Positions 35,516 through 47,500 of a stretch of 64,000 nt of DNA are shown here, piece by piece. The first letter of the stretch is position 1, and every line of letters begins with the position of its first letter. The position numbers and the translations under genes are program-made. Source of the DNA: Sebastes aleutianus (taxonomy: Eukaryota > Chordata > Actinopteri > Perciformes > Sebastidae); assembly GCA_916700875.1 (NCBI GenBank), contig CAKAKS010000062.1, positions 15,169,460 to 15,233,459 of the forward strand, written 5' to 3'. The notes below the pieces were generated by a model. The model did no database searches. It was not told the origin of the DNA and saw only the letters and a list, made by a program, of their open reading frames with translations.

Positions 35516-38500
35516 GTAAGTGTTGAACATGTATGTGGTTGCTAGGCGCTATAGTAGTCAAGCACAGCACAGCTATAACAGTCAACAAGGTTTATAGTGG
35601 CTAGCAAGAGAGGGGTCGAGAGAGGACCACGTGTTTTAGCATGTTAGCAACAACTCCTGCATCCTGTCCCCCTAAAATACCATTTTCTTTGTTGATATTC
35701 TTCTTAGAAACAGTGTTAAATAGCCTCCAGCCTTCACTCCACATCCCCCCTCCTGTGGTTATACTAGCAGCATTCCTCTGTCTGTATTATAGTCAAAATA
35801 ACTAAGCTAACTCATAGCTACTATTGTTGATATTGACTAGTTTTTCTGTCACGTGGACACTCTTAAGTTAAAGTATATGTAGTGATACTGTAAACATTCG
35901 TCCTTGTTGCCATGCAAACATGGTTATTTAGCTGGCAGCTTCTCTGTAGGTAGTTTGTGAATGGAGCTCCTCTCTCGACCCCTAACTAAACGTAAACAAA
36001 CCCAGCCCGTCACCGCCCTACCGGCTCACTCACAACACAACAGAGAGACTAGTGGGACCTTTAGCCTCTATTCAAATGAGCCGAAGTCATGCTAGCTGAT
36101 GTATTTCACTAATTATTTCTTAACATTAACCATTAAATAACAATTTGACCCCTGATAGTTCATTTACAAGTTAAATCAGTAGTTTTTTCCCATAGAGTTT
36201 GGCTTAAAGGTCCCATATCATGCTCATTTTCAGTTTCATACTTGTATTTTGTGTTTCTACTATAACATGTTTACAATGTTAAAACAAATCTTTATTTTCC
36301 TCATACTGTCTGCTTGAATATACCTGTATTTACCCTCTGTCTGAAACGCTCCGTTTTTAATGCATTTCAATGGAATTGCATTGCCTGGCAACAGTTTGGG
36401 TCCATGTTTACGTCCTGTCAGCTGATGTCATAAACATACACTGCAACCAGGAATAAACCTATAGCTAACCTAGACGTTTTTTTTCCATAGAGGTTGGTTT
36501 AAAAGTAAGTTCCTGAGCTATAATAATAATAATCTTTATTTGTATAGCACCTTTCTAAACATAGTTACAAAGTGCTTGCACAGATACAATGAAATACAGA
36601 AAAAATAGAGACAGCAATAAAAGAACAAAACATAAAGACCAAATAATGAGAAAACTAAAAATCCGTAACCAATCAAAACAATAAGTTACTACACATAAGC
36701 AAAAAGAGGACAATATAAGGTGTGGGAAAAGGTGCAGTTGTGAAACATGCTGCTTTTCTAAACAAACATTTATCACACAGGAGGAGTCTATACCCCCTAA
36801 TCTGTATTTAACTTTACTATTGGGTTGTAAAACATTTGATTTTCAGAAAATAATGTGCTGCTTGGTTTGGATGTACGCCATGTTTGGGTGGCTGAAACAG
36901 ATAAGGTGAAATAAACATCAGAGATGCTTTGCTACAAGCAGAAACTGCAGGAGCAACTTAGGACATGGTGTTGCAAGTTCCTCCTCTAGATAGTATTCAT
37001 TGGTGGCAGGGTGATCAGAGCATTCACATTGTTGGGAACCCTTCCGCATCTTCAGCAGGTATCTCATGATAGTTCATTTACAAATTAAATAAGACGTTTT
37101 TTTCCATAGAGTTTGGTTTAAAGGTAAGTTCCTGAGCTATAATAATAATAACAATCTTTGTTTGTATAGCACCTTTCTAAACATAGTTTCAAAGTGCCTG
37201 CACAGATACAATGAAATACAGACAAAATAAAAACAACAATAAAAGAACAAAACATGAAGACCAAATAATGAGAAAACTAAAACCCGTAACCAGTGGTATC
37301 AAAAGTTACTACACATATGCCAAAAGAGGACAATATAAGGTGTGGGGAAAAGGTGCACCAAGCTGTTGCCTTACGGAGTTAAAAAAGCCTTTTTTATAAA
37401 AATGGGTTTTTAAAAAGAGATTTAAAATTGGTAGTAGAGCTGGCTCACCTGAGGTCCCGAGGTATGCTGTTCCACAGTCTAGGGGCATTGATGGCAAAGG
37501 CTTTGTCACCCATAGTCACCAGCCTAGACCTGGGTACAACCAGTAGAGCCAAGTCAGAGGACCTCAGGTTTACGCGGTGGTACATAGGGTGTAATGAGCT
37601 CAGTGATGTAGCTTGGTGCCAACCCATGCAGCTTGCTATGTTGTGCAGGTTGCAGCATGCAACCGTGCCATTGTTTAACTTTGAGGATTGTTGATAATGT
37701 GCTGTTGTGATACGTGCTGCTTTCTAAACAAACATTTATCACACAGGAGGAGTCTATACTAAATTGTACTTTAACTTTACTAATGGGTTGTGAAACATTT
37801 CCACAAAATAATGTGCTGCTTGGTTTGGATGTAAGCCATGTTTTGGGTGGCTGCAAAACAGATAAAGTTACATATAAAGATAAATTCAACAACAGAACAC
37901 GACTCAACTATTTTGATAATCGAAATTGATCATTTATTAAGCTTAAATGGCAAACATTATCTGTTCCCATCTTCTCAAATGTGAAGATTTGCTGTGTTTA
38001 TATCAGTGTAAACCAAATGTCTGGGTTTTATACTGTTACTAAGCAATTGAAGTAGAACTGAAATAAATACTTAGCTGATGGACAGGAAGTTAATCACCAA
38101 TTTTGCTAATAATTTTGAATCATTTCAGTCATTTATCAAACAAAAAAGTGAAATCAAACATTTGCTACATTTGTCTTTTACCTCATTGAGTATCTTTGGG
38201 TCTGTTGGTTGTACAAAACAAGCAATTTGAAGATGTCAATGTGGTCAGTGGGAAAATGTCACTTTCAGTTTTCACTATTTTCTGAAATTTTAAATGATCA
38301 ATCAGTTAGTTGAAACTTGTAATTGACAATGAAAATATGTGTTAGCCCCACAAATAGAATTGAAACTACAAAACCAGAATGGGGAAGATCATCTCTGGTG
38401 GAAAAAAATAATAAAACAAACCAGCTTGTTTACATTTTGTTCAGATGGATATATTTGGGATTTTAGCACGCCAAAAAAGTGGTTGCAGTTTACTCACTAA

Positions 38501-41500
38501 AGTGAATTGTAATAGTAGACAAACCTGCCAAGACTAGCCAGACTTCCCACACTGCTCTCAGCTATTGTGCAATCTCTCAATGTGAAACCACTTTTTTTGT
38601 ACTGCACAAACAAAAAGCTTGTTTTGACTTTTCTGAACCACAGAATTGGCCCTGTTGCGCAAAAATATGGTCAGTAGCTGAGCATGTTTGTGTTTTCAAG
38701 GTTGGTAGTTGAATCAATTTCTGCGCTGCTGTTAGCCACATCATACGTGTATACCAATGCATTTCATTAGCAGGCACCACGAGGAACAGGGAAGGAGGCA
38801 GCAGTGGTTTCAGGTTCTCGTATTGATCTGCTGATAAAGAGCTTTTAATCAGCAGCAGTCGTTACAACATGGACTTCCATAAGTAAGACACCTAGCACAG
38901 GCTCACACGCTTTACTGTAATCCTCAATCTAGAGGCGTTACTTAGACGACCCTCAGTGTCCCCGATTAAGACCCACTAAAGCAGCAGATTGACAGCATGA
39001 GAGAACTCGCATAGCTGTGGCCCAGGGGACAGGTCGGTTGTATTCCAGGGATTCCTCTTTGGTGACGTAAACAGACCGAGCAGAAAGGAACAGCCTACCC
39101 TTCCCCTTTCTCCCTCCCCTCCCCGTCCTCTCCCACACCCGCAAATCCTCTCCCAAGTTGGTGCTCTTCCTGTCTTGTCAGTCTTCTTTTGTTTACATTC
39201 CTTTTTTGCATTGTGGGTGGGGGTGAAAATCAAGTGAAAGTATTTTCAGTCGACCAAGCTTTGTTTGTTGCCGTCCAGTGCTCACACAGCTTAGCAGCAT
39301 AGCAACTGTGTGTTTGTGTTTTTGGAGTTCAGGCCTCATTGTTCATACAGGAGAAAAATAGGGTCGATGAGGAGGCTTCAGTGAATGCATGCTTTGAGGG
39401 GGGATACTCAACAACGTGGACACAGCTTCCCATACCATTGAGCCTCACTCAGACAATTAAAAATGTTGTTGGATCCTAAGCCTTGTTTACTCACTCTTTG
39501 ATCAGATACATGAAACTCTTCTGACTAGATTTTATCAGACTATTCCATAGATATGTACATTTTTGAGCAACAACTAGATATCGAAAAAGGGTTTAGTTTT
39601 TGTACTGTGTTGAAGCACGGGTATCTTCTTGTCATCAACATCTAAAATTTTCAATCCATGACCATGCCCCTCGATCAAACAATTTTGTCGTTGTTTTGGT
39701 CATTCAAACGCAAAAATGCAGAACATTGCTAGTCCAAGCTTGTCAAATGTGAGGTTTTATATCATTCTAAAATGAATCTCTTTGGGTTTTGAGCTGTTGT
39801 TTGGACATTTATAAGCTAAACATGTAATGATTTATTGATAAAACAACTAGTAGATTAACTGATAGTGAAAACAGTTGCATTTATATGGATCAGCTAACAT
39901 TCATCGCCACTAAAAACCTGTTGTAATGTTAATGAGAATGTTAAGACGTCTGATCCTCTTCTCAAATCCCTCCCAAAAACAACAATAAACAAACATTTAG
40001 TCTATAGCATAAAGTAACAAAGACTGCCAAGTATCAAAAGTTAGCATCTAATATACAGTCAAAATTTTCTTCCATTTGGTTCAATTGTTGTTGTTTTTTG
40101 ATCACCGTGTTCATTTTAGACTATTTTATTTTGGGAAAATCTTCTTATAAGGCTGCTTGTGTTACTACAACGTTAAACACTGATGCATTTGAGAAGTCTG
40201 TCTCGTCTTAAGAACATGCATATATTCCTCAAACCAAGGTATTGAGAAAAGTATTGTTTTCCGAGTGATTTTATAGCAGAGACTGTCTGCTTCCCACGGA
40301 AAAAAAGACCACATCCATTAATCTAAAAAAAAGTGAACTAAAACATCAACCTTTAGGGAAAAGGAGCAGACACCATAAGGCCTGTAACAATAGCTCATTT
40401 TGTTGGACAAACTATATTATTGTCATTTTAAGACCATTTTATGCCACTGATACAATGATAATATGATGGCATAATAACACAAGTGTGTCCTTTTTAAAAG
40501 AGCAATAACTCTTAAGAATATTCAGTATTGAATTTTTTTTTAAATATTCAAAATAAAACAAATAAAATAAAACCACACAACCAAAACAATAAATAAAATG
40601 AACTCTGGGCTCTGTTAATAAAAAATGTCTACACAACGCCCAAGTCTTGTAATGCTAGGGAAAAAACGTCTGTTTATTCTGGCATCATGTTGGCTAAAAT
40701 GTTGGTGACATTCTTATGTAAACCACCACCATTGCATTCAACAAAGGCCATATATTTAATGTGTGTGTATGGTTTCTAGGGCACCATAGGCCGACAGTCT
40801 AAACCAACTCATGCTGCCTATGTAATACACTGTATAAAGTCCTCATTATTCAATATTCCCTATCAAAGTTGCTCTAATGTGAACCAATATTTATATTAGA
40901 GCATACAGTGGTGCTCATTGTCAGCACGGTGAAACACAGACAAGCACATAAAGGAACAGGATTGTTTTTTGATATTGTATTATTTATTGATATATTTAGA
41001 TATCCCTGTCCCCACTCTGTCAGTTCTCCTCAGCCGCTAGATATTGAGAAGTGCTCTGATGTTATTTAAGGATCTTCCATAACTGTCTGATTCACAGTGA
41101 AGTCTCTAGCCTTCCTGAAAGGGTGCTGAGAGGGAACATGCACAATGCAAAGTGTCTCCCCTCACCAGTCTGGCTCCAGGAAGTGTTTCAGTCTCCTCCT
41201 GTGAGCGGCAAAGCTAATTTGAGATGTAGGTGTCGGGGATACAGTTCTCTCAGCAGATGCCAGCTCTGTGAGGGCCTTGGCGAACAAAACTGCTGTGCCT
41301 GGCACTCTTTAACTGGATGAAAACCAATGTGTGCCTGCTCCGTCTCCACGGTGTCGGACCGCCTGATCCTAACAGTGATTTAGAAGGGTTCCTTCTATTC
41401 ACTGGTATCTGGGAATGGGGAAGATTTCCCATGGTAGTTTCCCTTCATCCATCATATATAAAAGTCTTACGTACACCAACGACGAGTCAAATCATTTTAA

Positions 41501-44500
41501 TTAAAAGGAATCCACCCTGAAGCGTGCTCCGTTTCTCTTGGCAACATCCTTGCATTCCTGAGTCCATTTTGTTGGTTGTTGTAGTATTTTAATTCCACTG
41601 CATATCAGATAATTAAGTAAGAAACATGTAATTCTAGATAAAGATAGAGCTGTCACCTTTTCAACAAATCAAGTTTGAGCTAGGGGTGTGTGATATATCA
41701 AATATGCTCAATGTTGGGCTGTCCTCGACAAAGAAATTCTTAGTCGACTAACACTCATACGGTTTTGTCGACTGATCTATTAGTTGATTTAATCAACAGA
41801 TCCACTTTAAATCTTGTGTTTACCAGAGATGTTTCTTGGAAATAAGTCATTCAGCATGAAATGAAAATGTAAAAAAATGACTAATCAACTAAAGAAATCT
41901 CAGTCGACTAAGAGGGAGCAGCACTAAAATGTTATAAATAATAAAATCTATAAAATGAGGACAAATGCTCATCAGAAGTTTCCAGAGCCCAAAGTGTCAC
42001 CTTCTGGTTGCTTTATAAAGTTTTAACAGCAATAAAGAAACCCAAAGAATTTCAGTTTATAATAATAAGAGACAGAAATCGTCACATTGGAGAAGCTGGA
42101 ACTTACAACTATTTGACATTTCGATGGAAGATGCCTGCCTGAATATTAAATGATAAATAAACCGAATGATAATTATATAAAAACAATTACTGTGTGCAAA
42201 ATATATTTCAGAGACAACCTTGAATTTCGATTGTGTGGATAATTAGTCAAACTTAATATCGAACATATTTCCAAAGACTAATCTGACTTCAGTATCCCAG
42301 TACAACACCTCAGAGTGTCACTCAGACAATACCAGTACATCCTGAAGTGGAATTTCAAAATGAAAGCCCAAAAATAAAATGCCTCAACAAGAGCAGTGTT
42401 CCCTTTAAATTCTGATTAGTTTACTGGAATGCTCACGCTGGTATGTCAAATGCATCAAAGGGTTAACTCAAACTGTTCTTTTAGATAAAATATGAAAATA
42501 TCAAGATATATATTGTATATTGTGCATAGCTTAAAAATATTGCAATATTAGGTAAGCCATATTGCCCAGCCCTAGTTTCAATGAATGAGAACTCACTCAG
42601 ATGCAGGTCATGTTGCCTAATCTTGTACATTACGCTGTAGAATTAACGTGGTTTGGTTTATTTGTGGTTCCTTTGCTGCCTCACTGAGTGTCACGCTAAT
42701 AAGAAATGACTTCTATAGGCTAACAGATGCTGTGTTTTTGAGGTCAATACCAGTATACATTTTTGTGTTTTTACAGGCTTCTCAGATGGTTCGGTGTCAT
42801 GATTATCAGCTCAGCACGGCTCGCTAGGTTTCTCATTTTTGCATCAATGAGGAGAACAATAATAACCTACTTTACTGAGGGAAACAGGACATGCAGTAGA
42901 TCCATCCTAAAGGCAGAGAGAGGCAGCCTCATTGGACCACAATTCAATGCAGCAACAAGACATTTAAAGGAAAATGGAACAAGTCCTTACCCTATTTTCT
43001 GCAGTGTGCTGAAAGTCATGTAGGAAAGATTCAGAGGATGTTTGATACAACAGAAGAGTGAAATAAGTTCCACGGTGGTTTAAATAACAGCTTTACGTAT
43101 TGATTATTTTCATTATTAATTAAGCACCCAATAATATTTGTATCATGTCACCTATAAAGTGTGCAAGATTGGCAAAAAAAAAAAAGGACATCACTTTTTC
43201 CAAGAGTCCCTTGTCACATCTTCGTATTGTTTTTTCTTTTGTCTAATTGTCCAAAACCTAAAGATGTTCAGTTAACAATGATATTAAACACAGAAAAGCA
43301 ACAAAATCCTCACATTAAAGAGGTGAAAGTAATGAATATTTACCATTTAATACTTGATAAATCACTATAATTATCAAAATTATTGTCAGCTCATTTTCTG
43401 GAAAGATAAATCAACAATTTTTTAAAGCACTAATCACAAGAGAAGTGCATTATCATTGGATGCAAGTTTTCCAATTGTTGACATGCTGCTGAGCCTAGTG
43501 CGCTTTAAGCATGTCTTTATATTTACCACTCCGCCTAATTTAGGCCTGTCCTCCATTGAGGCCACCGGCGCTCCCCAGAGCGGTCGCAGCAGAGCAGCTC
43601 CAGCCTGTGCTTCAGTCCTCTGCAGTGTGATAACGTGAAGCTATTGGTGATAATCCACTAGTTTTTGCTGCTTCCAACAAAGATTTTCAGGCGCTGTGGA
43701 GGAAGGAAGGAGCTTCATCAAGCCATTGCAATCAGTATTCAAATTTAATTAACTTACACGTTGTCTCTCTCGGCTAATTAAAGTCAGCCAGAGGATCTAC
43801 CAAAGCTGAGGTTTATGTGGTGTTATCATCAAGCGCTCACTGATTTGATTCTGTTTTCATCAACGTTTAAATCCTGTGTCTGTTTTTCTGTTGCAGGTGC
43901 ACTTTCAGGTTCCCCAGCACAAACATCAAGATCACATTCACAGCCCTGTCCACTGGGAAGAAAATGAAGCGCGATGCTCCAGAGTCCCCAGTGAAACCAG
44001 TACAGCCCCAGATCTCCCCGCTGACCATCAACATTCCAGACAACATCGCTCACCTAATGAGCCCCCTGCCGTCGCCCACCGGCACCATAAGGTACTCACT
44101 TCTGATAATTATTACGTATTCAGCGACATGAAGGGTGCTTCGTGCTCCCAACAAATTAGTATCTAGAAACCATCCTCCCCAACGACGGTTGATCATTAGC
44201 TAAGATGTATTTGTGCCACTCACAGCAAATATGTATTAGCATTTAGCATTCATTTACCTCTCTGGTCTGGGGCTACTTTTTAAGATTAATCCATAAATTT
44301 GATCAAGTTGGAGGTAGTTTTAGTTAATAAATTGTAGTGTTGCTCGATTTTGGCAAAAATAATAATCCCGATTATTTTGGTCAACATTGAGATCATGGTT
44401 ATTTAACACGATTACTCACTGGCCTTGGAAACATCATGCATTGAGAAAGAAAATGTACATTTTCAAGTTAAATGCATCAATCTGGTGCACTTTGAGAGCA

Positions 44501-47500
44501 AAATGAAGAGGGGAGATCTATGAAGATTGTTCCGCTCTTGTTAACAATTTAAGATATGTTGATGACACGGCAAAAAGTCACACCCACAAACCATGGTAAA
44601 TGAGATGGGGTCCATTTTTCAAGACGGTCTGGTGGGTTTCCAACATCGCCGCAGACCATGCTTGGCGAACAGTCCGCCTCGGTTGACAGTCGCCCCTCGC
44701 TTCAGGGTGAGATGGCGCAGCGAGAGCTGAAGTTCACGGCGAGGTCCGGGTGAGGGGTGCTGTAAAGCTCATGGCCAGAACACCTTCACCCCGGGTCTTT
44801 CCAAGCCGACCTAGAGCCGATAGAGCCGTAGAGTCCCACGAGGGGATCCTCCCACACCAAGCAGCCGTCCCCTGAACCGCCAAGCGGGGCGAAATCGCAC
44901 CTATATAAAGGAAAGGGGTGCGCTGGATTTACAACACAAAAAGAGAACATCATTGCGAAGGGGAACGTGACACAATAATAATTTTATCTTGATTATCTTG
45001 TTTTCATAATCGTTAGAAGCCAAATTATAATTGAAAATAAAATTTGACTAATCTACTAAATTGTAAATTCAGTAAGAAAAGTAGCAACTTTTTCTACTTT
45101 TGAATTTGTCTCCATCTTGATAAAGGTTGGTGGACTGTGAAAACACCAGGGACTAGGGGATGGACTGATCCGTCTTTTTCAGTCCCGATTGCGATACCTG
45201 GGCTTTGGGTATCGGCCGATACCGAGTACCGATCTGATACCAGTGTTTAATTAATAAGCTTTATGCCTCACTGTGTAGAAGTGACTGGGATCATTCTTTT
45301 ATGTGTAAGGAGACATCAGGCTTCAGCTAAACATTGCTTTCCTAACTGTCAAAACAAAATAACAAATAAATACATAGATATACATTTAATGAATTGTTAT
45401 TTATTATTAAAACAATAAATCGTACAGCAGCAACTTTGTAAAAAATCTTAAAAACTAACAGGTCCAACAAACTGGTCAAAACTTTAACAGGAATTAGGAT
45501 TAACAGGAATACCCGATCCAGCTATTTGAGTCAGTATTGGCCCAATATCCAAATCCGGTATTGATATCGGTGCATCCCTACCAGGAACAATGATGGAAAT
45601 AAATCCAGGACAAAGTTTGATATATTGTATTTTATACATTTATTTGCCAATTAACCAAATCAAATCTCAAAGTAGTGCTGCACCTCACGGGAAAAGGAAA
45701 TAGTATGTTTAGGACTTATTTCCACCAGTTCTGTAAAAGATCCCAGATCAGTGCACGGTGGTTGTTAAAGTCACTCCCACTCTGCCTCTAGTTGACCTTG
45801 AGGTGTCAGCTGACCTTGACATGGCCCCTCTATGGTGATCAGCTTAGGCTTAGTCCAGCGACTGCAGGGCTCAGAGAGGGAGGCGCCTCCATCTCAGACT
45901 CTTAGATCCTCTCAACCCCTGATCTCAGCCAGATGGCTACAAACCAGCCAGGTTTCTCCTGTCATACTGGTCCCAGTTGAAGGTTATATGATAAAATGTG
46001 TTTACCGTTGGCAAATAACCAGTCAGCGTAATGAAAGAGGAAGCAGGTGTAGCACATGTGGGAATCCTGAGCGGCTGCTTCTTTGTTTAGTTTACCAACA
46101 TCTCTAGTGTCCCCTGAGTGCTGAAATAGACATTAAATATGGAAATGCTCCTTTACATTCAGTCTCTTCATCCCCTGGTTGTTCAAGTCTATTAAATGGA
46201 TAATTAGACTCGATTAAGATTTGAATGTGTTGTTGCTTTAGGCCTGATAGTGGCTCCTAAAATGACTGCAGTATTTCCACACAATCTGGGAGGTAGGGCC
46301 ATTTGCATAGATGTCGGCCAAAAGCGCGCCACTGCAGCACTGCGGAGGAGAGAGCCAGGGAACCGAACCGTGCCACTTCTGGGAAATGCCAGGCTTAAAT
46401 CCAAACCTATTGTCTGTTAGTTTGTTTCTTGATTTAGTGTAAATGATCTTTACGGTCTTGTTACTGTGTTCTCCTGCAGTGCTGCTAACTCGTGCCCCTC
46501 CAGCCCGCGGGGTGCCGGCTCTTCAGGCTACAGGATGGGTGGACGCATGGTCAGCTCTGCAGAGCTGCAGCTTCTAAATGAAAATTCCCAGCCTGAGAAC
46601 GACAAAGACGCCTCTGGAGGAGACAGTCCTAAGGTGAGAGGACGATTAAAGTCCAGTCACTCTATTGGGAGAAGATTTCATCACGTATTTCACTTCACCA
46701 GTGTCACGGCTCTCTTGTCACATTTTACTCACTGTGGCCTCGTTTCCACTGCAATATATATATAAGTCCTGCATCTCTATGGAAGCAGCACAATCATGGC
46801 TAGAAGTAGAGAGAACTTAAATATGTCTTTGTTCAGTATGACACAATTATAACGCCATAAATCATAAAGAAAGAAAGAGAAATGCAACTTGAATTTCATT
46901 GATGATTTATTTTACAAAAATATACAACATTTTTTTTTAAGTTCCCACAAGTGTTACCAATATTGGAAAAAATTGAGGTTCCACTTGCTATACATATTGA
47001 ATTATTTACATTATTACATCCTCTGCTGTCCTCTCCTTTCTGCTCCGTGTAAACAATCTGCAGTTCAGTCAAATATTCACTGAATTTGTATCATGTGACA
47101 GTTGGTCTCAGCCAAGTCATTCATGGCTTCCAAGTTGCGCTGAGGAGCGCAGAATTTAATGTTGTTGTTTTTACAGGATCTGGTTAGTGCAAATAGTTTA
47201 TTATTGGCTGAATTTTAAATGCGACATCTAGAATAAAGTGATTTTGATGAAATATCACTACAGTATTTCAAGCCTAGATTTGGTTGTTTTCCCTGACGGA
47301 AGTGTACGTCACTAGGACCACGAAGACCGTCCGAAATTTGATAATCCAACGATATGTTCTGTTTTTACAGTTTTGGCAACTGATAATTTGTTGTCAATCG
47401 ATTAAAATATTTAATCGCAAATTAATCACATTTTTTTTTTATCTGTTCAAAATGTACCTTAAAGGGAGATTTGTCAAGTATTTAATACTCTTATCAACAT

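Larger units (their letters stand above)
36153..37868 (+). repeat. foxk2: Local duplication in FOXK2 intron 1 (copies 36153-36908 and 37068-37868)
   Basis: Both copies begin TGATAGTTCATTTACAA and share CCATAGAG(T/G)TTGGTTTAAA, the TATAGCACCTTTCTAAACAT LINE tail, GAGGACAATATAAGGTGTGG, ACATTTATCACACAGGAGGA and GTGCTGCTTGGTTTGGATGT. Copy A contains a family T1 insertion and lacks about 345 bp of LINE coding sequence that copy B keeps (37355-37700). Confidence 0.85.
35516..43896 (+). other. foxk2: FOXK2 intron 1 (8.4 kb)
   Basis: The long first intron separates the two FHA-encoding exons. It holds an internal duplication with LINE remnants (36153-37868), a truncated TTAA-type element, a hAT-like TIR element with a nested insertion (41681-42574) and several fragments of the gcaactaa-type repeat, for example 37904-38355 and 39690-39880. 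I see no exon or RNA gene in the rest. Confidence 0.8.
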
